IMG/VR virus record: IMGVR_UViG_3300027708_000072
Location: 1 to 64,000 of that record
DNA from: a virus
Strand: one strand, 5' to 3'
DNA: 64,000 nucleotides
Shown here one piece after another: positions 15,998-24,217 of this stretch (the first letter of the stretch is position 1; each line of letters opens with the position of its first letter). Under the pieces are notes generated by a model that was not told the origin of the DNA, did not search any database, and was given only the letters and a program-made list of their open reading frames with translations. The position numbers and the translations under genes are program-made.

Positions 15998-17710
15998 GTG
16001 CCGCAAATGAATAAGAATCTAACAGCACATCAAAGCGATTATGCGTACTTCCTGCCGGCAACGTCGGGCTTTTACAGCACATACATAGGTAAACAACGAT
16101 ACAGTAACTATGTGGATCCTGCACGTATTCCTGCCAGCTTTGGACCACTGGGCATTGAAGCAATGAACTATTTGAATCCCAATGCGGCATTTTACTTTGA
16201 CCATTGTTTGTATTCAGCTGGCCATGCCAACTTGGATTTGACCAAACCTGATCCGAGTGAGGATATGTTCCGCAACAGAGACCGTAGCACTAGTTGGGTA
16301 TTAGGTGACTCGGGCGGATTCCAGATTGGTAAAGGTGTCTGGGAAGGCGAATGGAATGATCCTACAGGACCTGTAGTTGCACAACGTATGGCTGAGGCTG
16401 TGGCCAAAGGTATTGAACTTGTTCCGCAGATGCATCCAACGGGTCATGCCAAGACAGACAAGAACGGCAATCCCAAGTATACCAAGATCGACCATGTTAA
16501 AGTATATCAAGCTAAACTGGATGCGGCTCAAAAGAAACGCAGTCAAGTGTTAACTTGGATGGATGCACTCATGGATTATGGCATGGTATTAGATATTCCA
16601 GCATGGGTTGCTCGTAGTCCAGTTGGTGCTAAAAATAGTGGAATTGCCAGTTATGATCAAGCGGTTAGTGCAACCAAGTATAACAATGAATACTGGATCA
16701 AACATCGTAACGGTAATTGTAAATTCTTAAATGTATTACAAGGCGAGAATCACGCACAAGCAGAAGATTGGTATCAGCAAATGAAAGACTTTTGCGATCC
16801 AACAAAATATGAACGTCCGTTCAACGGCTGGGCCATGGGTGGCCAGAACATGTGTGACGTGGATTTAGTATTACGCAGATTAGTGGCATTGAAGTTTGAT
16901 GGCTTGTTGGAAAAAGGTCATCAAGATTGGATGCACTTCTTGGGCACCTCTAAATTAGAGTGGGCATTACTTTTAACTGACATACAACGAGCCATAAGGA
17001 AATATCACAATGCAAACTTTACCATATCTTTTGATTGCGCCTCACCGTTTTTGGCAACTGCAAATGGACAAATCTACGTCCAAACAGAAATTACAGACAG
17101 AGAAAAATGGCTCTACAGAATGTTGCCCAGCCTTGATGACAAAAAATACAGTCAAGACACACGTCTCTTCCAAGACGTTGTAGTACAAGACAAGCACTTT
17201 AGCAGTTTTACCACCAGTCCTTTAATGGACGGAGTCCAAGTCAAAGACATCTGTATCTATGGTCCTAATGATGTGAACAAAATTGGCAAAATTGGCAAGA
17301 CATCATGGGATAGTTTCACTTACGCAATTATGATGGGCCATAATGTTTGGTTGCATTTGAACAGCGTACAAGAAGCCAATCGTCAATATGATGCTGGTTT
17401 ATGTCCTGCTATGTTAGTACAAGAAAAGTTTAATAGAATTTATTTTAAAGATGTTGTTGATGCTATCTTTAGTTGCGACGACAGAGATACTGCTAACGCA
17501 GTTATCGATAGCTTTGATAAATTTTGGCAAGCTATTCCAGGTACACGTGGCGCTATTGGTAAGAAAACTGTTAATGCTAGTACCATGTTTGCCAACTTGT
17601 TTGACGAAGTAGGCGCAGATCCTGTACAATCAGAAGACGAAGCGGATTTTGACGAATCTGCAATTGATAAACTAGACGATTTGGAAGCCAGCGTCCATGA
17701 CATTACCTGA
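15998..17710 (+). CDS. dpdA: TGT/DpdA-like 7-deazaguanine transglycosylase
   Basis: A 570-residue protein of the tRNA-guanine transglycosylase superfamily. These enzymes exchange guanine for a 7-deazaguanine base; the phage DpdA branch acts on DNA. Matching motifs are LGDSGGFQ (residues 102-109; family DSGGFQ), GWAMGG (about 277-282; substrate loop), HFLGTS (about 312) and SFDCASP (about 344-350), whose Asp fits the catalytic nucleophile of bacterial TGT. The Cys-x-Cys-x2-Cys zinc site of tRNA enzymes is not seen, and the protein is much longer than the usual 375-residue TGT, both as expected for DpdA. folE and queE, which make the precursor, lie downstream. The GTG start at 15998 overlaps a six-codon ATG open frame at 15994; the ATG at 16007 is an alternative start. 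Confidence 0.85.
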   Translation: MPQMNKNLTAHQSDYAYFLPATSGFYSTYIGKQRYSNYVDPARIPASFGPLGIEAMNYLNPNAAFYFDHCLYSAGHANLDLTKPDPSEDMFRNRDRSTSWVLGDSGGFQIGKGVWEGEWNDPTGPVVAQRMAEAVAKGIELVPQMHPTGHAKTDKNGNPKYTKIDHVKVYQAKLDAAQKKRSQVLTWMDALMDYGMVLDIPAWVARSPVGAKNSGIASYDQAVSATKYNNEYWIKHRNGNCKFLNVLQGENHAQAEDWYQQMKDFCDPTKYERPFNGWAMGGQNMCDVDLVLRRLVALKFDGLLEKGHQDWMHFLGTSKLEWALLLTDIQRAIRKYHNANFTISFDCASPFLATANGQIYVQTEITDREKWLYRMLPSLDDKKYSQDTRLFQDVVVQDKHFSSFTTSPLMDGVQVKDICIYGPNDVNKIGKIGKTSWDSFTYAIMMGHNVWLHLNSVQEANRQYDAGLCPAMLVQEKFNRIYFKDVVDAIFSCDDRDTANAVIDSFDKFWQAIPGTRGAIGKKTVNASTMFANLFDEVGADPVQSEDEADFDESAIDKLDDLEASVHDIT

Positions 17711-17942
17711 TGAAAGATATCGAGCAGTAGTACAGACTCAAAGATTCTTATTAAAAATCTTGACCACTCCTCGAGTTCCTAAAGCCGTTAAAGATGAAGC
17801 AAGAGCATGTTTGCGTCACTATCCCAGCGAATGGGATATGGAGCAGGCCGCAGAAGCAAGCCCGCATGTGTTTGCCAAACGTATGGAAGATGTAACTCGA
17901 ATGTTTAAATCCTACGAGGAAAAGAAAAATGAGCAAGCGTAG
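17697..17942 (+). CDS. BPSL0761-like small protein
   Basis: An 81-residue protein starting inside the last codons of the dpdA-like gene. The pattern DERYRAVVQTQRFLLKI, TTPRVPKAVKDEA and LRHYPSEWDME resembles the BPSL0761 family of small bacterial proteins, known to me mainly from beta-proteobacteria. Their function is unknown. The Lys/Arg-rich helix followed by an acidic one would suit a protein-protein adaptor. The resemblance is from memory and short; if right, it suggests that the gene came from a beta-proteobacterial host. Confidence 0.6.
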   Translation: MTLPDERYRAVVQTQRFLLKILTTPRVPKAVKDEARACLRHYPSEWDMEQAAEASPHVFAKRMEDVTRMFKSYEEKKNEQA

Positions 17943-18813
17943 TCTAGTAATTGGCATGGGTATTGGTAACTTGTACAAAGATGTACTAACAAAACTTGGC
18001 CACGAAGTCATTACAGTTGACAAGGACACTAGCAAAGGTGCGGACTTTGATTCAGTAGATTCAGCTTTGGTAGTATATGGCTTGTTTGATACTGCTCACA
18101 TTTGTACTCCTAACTTTACACACTTTGAACTGGCCGCTAGAGTTGCTCCGCACAGTAAAATTGTGTTTATCGAAAAACCAGGTGTTGCTACAAGCGATAC
18201 ATGGACTAAACTTGTAACTACATTTAAACAAACACGTTTCATAATGGTTAAAAACAACATGTGGCGTGACAACATAGCCGAGCTAGCAGAACTGGCAAGC
18301 AAGGCTAAAACTGTAAAGATTCGTTGGATACGTAAGAATTGTATTCCCAGTCCCGGCAGTTGGTTCACTACTAAAAAATTGGCATTCGGTGGAGTCAGCA
18401 GAGACTTGATGCCGCACTTGTTGAGTTTGTATGTTGCTATGAATTCCGATTGGAAACATGATACTGTCAGCGGACAGACTGCTATGCAATGCTGGGAATT
18501 AAAAGATATTGAAAATACTGATTACGGTACTATCAATCCCGATGGCACTTATAATGTTGACGACATGTGTGTAATCAACTTTGGTAACAAATGGCGCTGT
18601 GCGGCCAATTGGCGTAGTATGGACGAAGAAGACAGTTCTATCGTATTTGTCATGCCAGATAATACTATAGAACGATTTGAATTGGGATGGTGTCCTGAAG
18701 AAGCATATCATAATATGATTGTGGATGCTATCACTAATATGGACAATTCTGATTTTTGGTTACAGCAATATGCTGTTGATAGTTGGATACATGAGAGAAT
18801 AGATCATCTATGA
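17929..18813 (+). CDS. Gfo/Idh/MocA-type oxidoreductase
   Basis: A 294-residue NAD(P)-dependent oxidoreductase of the Gfo/Idh/MocA family, which usually acts on sugars. It starts with a Rossmann strand SLVIGMGIGNLYKD (residues 5-18). It has the TPNFTH strand end, the family motif FIEKPG (about 83-88) with its lysine, and GGVSRDLMPHLLSL (about 155-168), which fits the G-x3-D-x2-x-H substrate helix. It is somewhat shorter than the usual 330-350 residues. Its last codons overlap the start of the alcohol-dehydrogenase-like gene (ATGA). Such pairs occur in bacterial polysaccharide clusters, sometimes fused in one protein. Confidence 0.8.
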   Translation: MSKRSLVIGMGIGNLYKDVLTKLGHEVITVDKDTSKGADFDSVDSALVVYGLFDTAHICTPNFTHFELAARVAPHSKIVFIEKPGVATSDTWTKLVTTFKQTRFIMVKNNMWRDNIAELAELASKAKTVKIRWIRKNCIPSPGSWFTTKKLAFGGVSRDLMPHLLSLYVAMNSDWKHDTVSGQTAMQCWELKDIENTDYGTINPDGTYNVDDMCVINFGNKWRCAANWRSMDEEDSSIVFVMPDNTIERFELGWCPEEAYHNMIVDAITNMDNSDFWLQQYAVDSWIHERIDHL

Positions 18814-19688
18814 CACGCTGTTTACAAACAACAGGACAAGGCTTCTTTGAAGAAGTAGAATACGAACTCCCTTCGTTAGGGCCAACAGAAATTTGTGTTC
18901 GTGCTATTATGACTGGAGTATGTCGTAGCGATATCGATATGATGCAAGGTAATTTTGGACCTTTACCATTAAGTATGCAAGGTCACGAAGGATTAGGACA
19001 AGTAGTAGATGTCGGCTCCGAAGTTACTAATGTGGAAAGGGGCAACTTTGTAGCAACCAGAGGCGAGCCAGCATACGCAGATTTTTATAATGTTCGCAAA
19101 GACGAATACGTGCAAGTGCCAGAAGCGCACCCACGTTATATTCTTGAACCGATTGCTTGTGGTATTAATACTGTAGATGTTGCCGATGTATCTAGAATAG
19201 ACAAAGTACTAATTATTGGCAGTGGATTCCTAGCCTGGGTAGCTTATCATACACTAACCAAATTTAAACATTGCGAAAATGTAGATGTACTAGGTACTAG
19301 TAATATCGATCTTTGGGGAGATACACTGTTACTCGGTACTAGCGAAAGTTATGACGTAGTTATTGACCTAAGTGGAAAATATGAGCTAGGTATCGATATT
19401 AACCTAAATAATAATGCACTGATTGTTGATGCAGTTGGTAAAGCAGTAAGTAGAGAAGAAGCACAGCAACAACTTTGGAAAGCTGTTACTACTATTAAAC
19501 CAAGTCCACGTAATACAAACTTCTATCAATGTATGAAGGATGCTGTTTGGATGATTGAAAACGGCTATCTAGAGGTTGATAGTTTTTGGACTCGGTGTTA
19601 TAATCGTAACACTGAATGGCAACAAGCGTTTGCGGATGGTGTGGATCGTCCGAACGGTTACAGCAGAGGTTATATCAAATGGGACTAA
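18810..19688 (+). CDS. Zinc-type alcohol dehydrogenase-like protein (MDR family)
   Basis: A 292-residue medium-chain dehydrogenase. GVCRSDIDMM (about residues 36-45) contains the catalytic zinc Cys, GHEGLGQVVDVG (about 59-70) the zinc His-Glu, and ILEPIACGINTVD (about 111-123) the helix with the third ligand region. The nucleotide-binding strand VLIIGSGFLAWVAYH (about 132-146) follows, in place of a typical GxGxxG. The four-cysteine structural zinc loop is missing and the protein is shorter than the usual 340-370 residues. It is translationally coupled to the Gfo/Idh gene and likely works on the same sugar or polyol; the substrate cannot be read from the sequence. Confidence 0.82.
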   Translation: MTRCLQTTGQGFFEEVEYELPSLGPTEICVRAIMTGVCRSDIDMMQGNFGPLPLSMQGHEGLGQVVDVGSEVTNVERGNFVATRGEPAYADFYNVRKDEYVQVPEAHPRYILEPIACGINTVDVADVSRIDKVLIIGSGFLAWVAYHTLTKFKHCENVDVLGTSNIDLWGDTLLLGTSESYDVVIDLSGKYELGIDINLNNNALIVDAVGKAVSREEAQQQLWKAVTTIKPSPRNTNFYQCMKDAVWMIENGYLEVDSFWTRCYNRNTEWQQAFADGVDRPNGYSRGYIKWD

Positions 19689-20218
19689 ACACTGAAGAAC
19701 GACAAGACGTCGTTTACTTTACAGGTTATGAAGTTGAACATACTATTTGTTATGGTATGTTTACGTTATTTGTGGTAGGTACTCCTCCGCTAGAAGAAAT
19801 CTTGCGTAAAGCTGACGACACTCAAGCATACTTGGATGAGTCTAAACGCATTAAACACATTTACTTTGGCACAAGTCAAAGTTTTAATCCTAAAGCAATT
19901 AGCCACGAAGAATATCGAGCGTGGGATGAAGTTATTATTGGTTGCCTTAAAGCAAACTATTGGGTTTCATTAGACTTTGGTGTTGAACACATTGAAGGCA
20001 TACTGGAATCTGCCTATAACGAATATCCTCGCTTTGTCCCCATGATTAGTGTTAAGTTACCTTACATTAATCAACTCAACTATAATGCCACACTTAAACT
20101 GGATGACCGAACTTGGGGTGCTACAAATCCAGGTGTGTGGACACATCACTTACAGAGCTTGATGAGTAAAGACAAGTATACTCATTGGGATCAGTACACG
20201 CAAGATACAACACTATGA
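19679..20218 (+). CDS. Conserved phage protein of unknown function
   Basis: A 179-residue protein. I chose the ATG at 19679, which overlaps the previous gene's last codons; the frame continues upstream without a better start. It has an N-terminal strand pattern DVVYFTGYEVEHT, a middle DFGVEHIEGILE, and a strongly conserved-looking C-terminus with KLPYINQLNYNATLKLDD and WDQYTQDTTL. I have seen this pattern in environmental myophages, always without function. Its partner genes at 20215 and 20623 usually accompany it. No enzyme motif is visible. Confidence 0.75.
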   Translation: MGLNTEERQDVVYFTGYEVEHTICYGMFTLFVVGTPPLEEILRKADDTQAYLDESKRIKHIYFGTSQSFNPKAISHEEYRAWDEVIIGCLKANYWVSLDFGVEHIEGILESAYNEYPRFVPMISVKLPYINQLNYNATLKLDDRTWGATNPGVWTHHLQSLMSKDKYTHWDQYTQDTTL

Positions 20219-20610
20219 TTATCAAACAAGACATTCGACCCAACAAAATGATTTGGGTCACCTTTCGCAAAGAAGGCATACATAAATACCCGGCGGCGCT
20301 GACAGATCCAGCGTTGGCTACAGGAGACGAATATGACGTATCTTTTTTGGGTTATCCTCATCGCCACATCTTTCATTTCAGGGTGTGGATCAATGTGCTC
20401 CATAATGACAGGGACATCGAGTTCATCCAATTCAAGCGATGGCTCGAATCGCTGTATAATGGTCAAGGTTCCGTTCTGAGCCTTGACTACAAGAGTTGTG
20501 AAATGATGTCTGACGATTTGTTTGACGTTATTTCCAATAAGTATCCGGGTCGTGAGATCTGGATTGAGATCTCCGAAGACGGAGAAAATGGTTCATTTAT
20601 CAAATACTAA
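20215..20610 (+). CDS. Conserved phage protein of unknown function
   Basis: A 131-residue protein with ATG overlapping the preceding TGA. The core reads GYPHRHIFHFRVWINVLHND (about residues 45-64), then FIQFKRWLESLYN and SLDYKSCEMMSDDL, a pattern recurring in T4-like environmental phages. A His-rich strand (HRHIFHF) could bind a metal or be structural. Base use within it differs slightly, with more CG-containing codons in the middle. Function unknown. Confidence 0.75.
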   Translation: MIIKQDIRPNKMIWVTFRKEGIHKYPAALTDPALATGDEYDVSFLGYPHRHIFHFRVWINVLHNDRDIEFIQFKRWLESLYNGQGSVLSLDYKSCEMMSDDLFDVISNKYPGREIWIEISEDGENGSFIKY

Positions 20611-20622
20611 TAAGAAGGCTTT

Positions 20623-20892
20623 ATGGCTAAAAACTACAAAGAAATTAATTATTTCGAAACCCGCCCTGACATTGTTAAGATCTTCGGTGATCTTGAATCT
20701 TTGTTGGATTTTTGTAGAATCGAGTTGCTTCCCTACAACGAAGCAGACTTGTACAACAGAGAAAGCCATGTGTGGCGTTCTTTTGAAAACAGCCGTCGTC
20801 CAAAGAAAGCATGGACGGGCGAACGTAAACCGTACTTGGGTAAAAACCCTCGGCCACAAAATACGTTTAACAAGCCACGCTTCAACAACTAA
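20623..20892 (+). CDS. Small basic conserved phage protein
   Basis: An 89-residue protein preceded by an AAGAAGGC stretch. The N-terminal half is a conserved-looking helix pair (YKEINYFETRPDIVKIF, LESLLDFCRIELL); the C-terminal half is basic and Pro/Asn-rich (RRPKKAWTGERKPYLGK), probably disordered. This two-part layout recurs in environmental myophages next to relatives of the two genes before it. Possibly nucleic-acid binding; no function known to me. Confidence 0.72.
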   Translation: MAKNYKEINYFETRPDIVKIFGDLESLLDFCRIELLPYNEADLYNRESHVWRSFENSRRPKKAWTGERKPYLGKNPRPQNTFNKPRFNN

Positions 20893-21987
20893 ATGACAAT
20901 TTTCTTAGTTGACTTAGAATCAGTTGAGACAAGGTACACGGGTCAATGGAAGACTCATGTACCTGCTTTACTTAAAAAGGCAGGACACAATGTTCAAGTT
21001 ATCTCTGGCCCTGAGGATATTCCTTCGGCCACTACTCCTGGTGCTTTTCTTAATTTTGGTGGCACCAATATATACAAGTCTCGTCAAGTTGAGCAAATGG
21101 GCCGTTTATTTTGCGACGGATCCGTTCATCCCGGCGACCACTTTATTTTTACTGACGCTTGGCATCCGGGCATTATAAACCTAAAGTATATGAGTGAGTT
21201 GCTGGGCATACCTGTAACTACACACGGCTTGTGGCATGCTGGTAGTTATGATCCTCAAGACTTTCTAGGTCGATTAGTTGGTGCGAAAAAATGGGTACGC
21301 CGTGCAGAACAAAGTTTTTTCCACGGGTTCGATCATAATTATTTTGCTACTGAGTTTCATGTAAAATTATTCTTTGACGAATTATTACATAATGGTGCTC
21401 CATCAGAAAACCCTTGGTATCATGAAGACTGGCAAGAACGCTACGACAACGGAAAAATTGTTCGTAGCGGTTGGCCTATGGAATATATGGAAGATACATT
21501 GACTATGTATAAGAACATGCCCAAGCGTGATCTTATACTGTTCCCTCATCGCATAGCGCCAGAGAAACAGGTAGATATCTTCCGTGACTTGGCCATACAT
21601 TTGCCGCAGTATGAATTTGTAGTGTGTCAGGATCAGCAACTAACAAAGAATGAATATCACAATTTGTTAGGCGAAGCTAAAATGGTCTTCAGTGCTAACT
21701 TACAAGAAACTTTAGGTATCAGTTGCTATGAAGGTGCAGTGGTTGATGCTATACCATTAGTACCGGATAGACTAAGCTATACTGAAATGTATTCGGATAC
21801 TTTTAAATATCCTAGCAAATGGACTGAGAGTTGGGATAGCTATAACGTATTTCGTCCAGACTTGTGTAAAGAAATTATACAGCACATGGATAATTACACC
21901 ACACGTATTCCAAAAATTCGTAAACAAACACGTCAATTAACTGAAAACTTTTTCTCAGCACACGTATTGTTAGAAAGATTAAAATGA
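20893..21987 (+). CDS. GT-B glycosyltransferase
   Basis: A 364-residue protein with the layout of a two-domain GT-B glycosyltransferase. The C-terminal domain begins LILFPHRIAPEKQVDIF (about residues 213-229), like the sugar-nucleotide domain start in GT4 enzymes, and contains QETLGISCYEGA (about 276-287), the E-x7-E motif that holds the donor. The N-terminal half has a His-rich HGLWHAGSYD segment. It starts right after the previous stop and ends overlapping the cupin gene, so a shared product is likely. It could glucosylate phage DNA or modify a surface glycan; the sequence does not decide. Confidence 0.78.
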   Translation: MTIFLVDLESVETRYTGQWKTHVPALLKKAGHNVQVISGPEDIPSATTPGAFLNFGGTNIYKSRQVEQMGRLFCDGSVHPGDHFIFTDAWHPGIINLKYMSELLGIPVTTHGLWHAGSYDPQDFLGRLVGAKKWVRRAEQSFFHGFDHNYFATEFHVKLFFDELLHNGAPSENPWYHEDWQERYDNGKIVRSGWPMEYMEDTLTMYKNMPKRDLILFPHRIAPEKQVDIFRDLAIHLPQYEFVVCQDQQLTKNEYHNLLGEAKMVFSANLQETLGISCYEGAVVDAIPLVPDRLSYTEMYSDTFKYPSKWTESWDSYNVFRPDLCKEIIQHMDNYTTRIPKIRKQTRQLTENFFSAHVLLERLK

Positions 21988-22421
21988 TACTCAAACTGTT
22001 AGAACGCTTGGATCGCAAACGTATTATTATGGATCGACAATGTAACGAGCCATTACTAACTCGTTACTACTTGTTCCTAAAAGAACGTAAGCATTTTCCA
22101 TTCAACGTGTTCTTACATAAGTTTCACAAAGGTGATCCCGGTGATGTACACGATCATCCTTGGCCGTATTTTACTTTAATACTTGCAGGCGGTTATTACG
22201 AATGGATACTTAGTGGCAATTGCCAAATACGCAAATGGCGGGGGCCTGGACACTTTAGATTTTGTAGTGCTACTAGCTATCATCGTATTGAATTAAAAGA
22301 AGGTGTAACACCTTGGACCTTATTCATGCCAGGTCCACAAACGAGAGAATGGGGATTCCTCGTTAAAGATAAATGGATACATAATGACTCATACTTATAC
22401 GACAAACAACACAGTGGCTAA
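21984..22421 (+). CDS. Cupin-fold protein
   Basis: A 145-residue protein overlapping the glycosyltransferase by ATGA. DVHDHPWPYFTLILAGGYYEW (core HDHPW, about residues 51-57) is the first cupin metal-binding motif. YHRIEL and PWTLF-x-GP are consistent with the second. Cupins of this size include sugar-nucleotide isomerases and epimerases as well as dioxygenases. With the glycosyltransferase upstream, a role in making or altering a sugar is plausible but unproven. The 3' end overlaps the next gene by 38 bases in another frame. Confidence 0.75.
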   Translation: MILKLLERLDRKRIIMDRQCNEPLLTRYYLFLKERKHFPFNVFLHKFHKGDPGDVHDHPWPYFTLILAGGYYEWILSGNCQIRKWRGPGHFRFCSATSYHRIELKEGVTPWTLFMPGPQTREWGFLVKDKWIHNDSYLYDKQHSG

Positions 22422-22854
22422 TGGCGGAACTGTAACTTTAAATCCCGGTGGATTAACTGGTACGGGTTATACTATTGGATCAATTTCATCTTCACAATTG
22501 AATACCATCACTATATCAGGTGCTGGCGGCTCAGGTGGATTTGGCGGTGCTGGGCAAATTTATACAACTAACGGAACTGGTGGGGCTAACTGGGCTACAG
22601 CTTCTAATCCGTACGACACTGTAATGAAGATTAATCAAACTAATCCTCCAGAACTAGAAGTTAAAGGTCGAATGGTTATCAACGGTGTTGATTTAGAAGA
22701 ACGGTTAAGTACAATTGAAAAAGTCTTGCGAATTCCCGAAAGAGATGTTAAACTAGAAAAGAAGCATCCAAAATTGAAGAAGTTATATGATGACTATATC
22801 AATGCATTGGGTAAGTACAGAACATTTGAAGCAATAAAAGGCGAAGATGAATAA
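22384..22854 (+). CDS. Conserved phage protein with Gly-rich N-terminus
   Basis: A 156-residue protein. The first 70 residues are Thr/Gly/Ser-rich and probably structural; the C-terminal 75 are helical and charged: MVINGVDLEERLSTIEKVL, then IPERDVKLEKKHPKLKKL and YRTFEAIKGEDE. This C-terminal part is familiar from many environmental myophages, where the function is unknown. The low-complexity N-terminus looks fibre-like, so it may be a small virion or tail component. It overlaps both neighbours. Confidence 0.7.
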   Translation: MTHTYTTNNTVANGGTVTLNPGGLTGTGYTIGSISSSQLNTITISGAGGSGGFGGAGQIYTTNGTGGANWATASNPYDTVMKINQTNPPELEVKGRMVINGVDLEERLSTIEKVLRIPERDVKLEKKHPKLKKLYDDYINALGKYRTFEAIKGEDE

Positions 22855-23338
22855 AATTTATTACACATGGCAACAGGTAGAAGGCGCTTGTTTAGAATTA
22901 GCTAGACAGATGCATGTTCATTACTGGCGGCCAGATTATATTGTAGGCATTACTAGAGGCGGGCTTGTTCCTGCTAATTTGCTTAGTCAGTATATGGGCA
23001 TTAAAATGAACAGCCTGGACATTAGTCTACGAGATGGTGGAGATACCGTTAGTAACTTAGGTATGGCTGAAGATGCGTTTGAGGGCAAAAAGATTTTAAT
23101 AGTTGATGATATTAACGATCAAGGATCAACTGTTAATTGGATTAAGAATGATTGGCCAAGCGGCTGTTTTCCAGATGATCCTAAATGGGATTCTGTTTGG
23201 GGAGATAATGTTCGCTTTGCAGTTTTGACACACAATCAATCGAGTCAGTTTAAAGATCCAGATTATTATGTATGGTCCGTAAATAAAGCAGAACAAGACT
23301 GCTGGTTGGTTTATCCTTGGGAGGAATTTTGGTTATGA
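22847..23338 (+). CDS. Phosphoribosyltransferase (purine PRTase-like)
   Basis: A 163-residue type I phosphoribosyltransferase. ITRGGLVPANLLSQ (about residues 35-48) fits the family's pyrophosphate loop, and KKILIVDDINDQGST (about 81-95) is the PRPP-binding motif with its two acidic residues. The aromatic C-terminus (DCWLVYPWEEFWL) resembles xanthine-guanine PRTases such as Gpt. It would join a purine base to PRPP. Given folE, queE and dpdA nearby it may salvage purines for, or process, deazaguanine bases, but ordinary guanine or xanthine salvage is equally likely. Confidence 0.85.
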   Translation: MNKIYYTWQQVEGACLELARQMHVHYWRPDYIVGITRGGLVPANLLSQYMGIKMNSLDISLRDGGDTVSNLGMAEDAFEGKKILIVDDINDQGSTVNWIKNDWPSGCFPDDPKWDSVWGDNVRFAVLTHNQSSQFKDPDYYVWSVNKAEQDCWLVYPWEEFWL

Positions 23339-23535
23339 AGATTTTATTTAAATTTATTTTAGGAATTGCTATTCTCGTGGTAGCAGTGGCAGTAGGACCG
23401 ATCCTAATGATTTGGTCCTTGAACACGCTGTTTCCAGCACTGGCAATTCAATATACATGGGAAACATGGACGGCCGCTTTCCTATTATCAGCACCATTCG
23501 GAAGCGGTATGTTTAGGAAATCTAAAGGAGATTAA
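23335..23535 (+). CDS. Small membrane protein
   Basis: A 66-residue protein; the ATG at 23335 overlaps the PRTase stop (ATGA). Two hydrophobic helices are visible, about residues 5-30 (FILGIAILVVAVAVGPILMI) and about 46-58 (WTAAFLLSAPFGSG), with a basic tail FRKSKGD. The pattern NTLFPALAIQYTWETW between them recurs in T4-like phages. It is probably an inner-membrane protein; function unknown. Confidence 0.65.
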   Translation: MKILFKFILGIAILVVAVAVGPILMIWSLNTLFPALAIQYTWETWTAAFLLSAPFGSGMFRKSKGD

Positions 23536-23536
23536 T

Positions 23537-23722
23537 ATGACTCCAGAAGAAGAAAAGATTCATCTTGAACAAAAGATAGAACAGGTAAAATTGGATCTTG
23601 AAAGATTCAGACAAGGCGATAATTCTGATTCAAAACTTGAACATATGATGTTTTATCAAGATTATTTACAAGACGAATTAAAGATACTACAAAAAAAATT
23701 AAAAGGAATTATCAATGGGTGA
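23537..23722 (+). CDS. Small coiled-coil protein
   Basis: A 61-residue, highly charged helical protein (EEEKIHLEQKIEQVKLDLER and a second helix LQDELKILQKKLKG). It is preceded by AAAGGAG and overlaps the next gene by 8 bases. It is likely a coiled-coil oligomer. No function can be assigned. Confidence 0.6.
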   Translation: MTPEEEKIHLEQKIEQVKLDLERFRQGDNSDSKLEHMMFYQDYLQDELKILQKKLKGIING

Positions 23723-24017
23723 TGGCGGGAAAGGAAGTAAACCTAGACCGTTTAGTGTCAGCCAAGATGAATTTTCTAATAATTTTAAAAATATATTCGG
23801 TAAAAAGGATAAAGATATGCAAGTAAGAGTGGCAACAGAAGATAACTCATTTGGTAAATGTGGTTGTGGTCGTAGTCCAACTGGTAAATGTATTGGATGG
23901 CACGGGCTGAATGAAGAACAGTTAGCAGAAGCTAAACGAGTTTGGGATCTTGAAGAATATAAAAAACAAGCACAGGGTCTATGGAATGATAGCTGTACAA
24001 GTGGACGGGCCGAGTGA
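23715..24017 (+). CDS. Small protein with CDGSH-like Cys/His cluster
   Basis: A 100-residue protein. The segment CGCGRSPTGKCIGWH (about residues 49-63) closely resembles the CDGSH iron-sulfur motif (C-x-C-x2-S-x3-P-x-C-D-G-x-H): it has C-x-C-x2-S, then C, G and H in order, but is one residue shorter, and D is replaced by I. CDGSH proteins hold a 2Fe-2S cluster with three Cys and one His, the same ligand set that is present here. Zinc binding is the alternative. The rest is a disordered N-terminus and a helical C-terminus. It ends in a GTGA overlap with the next gene. Confidence 0.68.
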   Translation: MGDGGKGSKPRPFSVSQDEFSNNFKNIFGKKDKDMQVRVATEDNSFGKCGCGRSPTGKCIGWHGLNEEQLAEAKRVWDLEEYKKQAQGLWNDSCTSGRAE

Positions 24018-24217
24018 TTACCGAAAATACTGTTACTATTGTATGGGATAATCAGAATGGATTCTGGTGGAATGAAACTTGTGCTATGGTATTAGAAGTA
24101 TTTGGATTGCCTGGTAATAGGTACGAATCAAAGCCTGGACATGATGCTATGTTTTTCGATTTTAAAAATAAAAAAGATGCAGACCTGTGTCGTATATTAC
24201 TAAGCGAGAGATTATGA
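24014..24217 (+). CDS. Small conserved phage protein
   Basis: A 67-residue protein starting with GTG in a GTGA overlap. It has the layout of a small alpha/beta fold: TVTIVWDNQNGFWWNETC, HDAMFFDFKNKKDADLC, and a final helix. The F-x-F-K-N-x-K-D-A segment recurs in small T4-like phage proteins without function. It is coupled to the 2OG oxygenase gene downstream by ATGA. Confidence 0.62.
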   Translation: MITENTVTIVWDNQNGFWWNETCAMVLEVFGLPGNRYESKPGHDAMFFDFKNKKDADLCRILLSERL

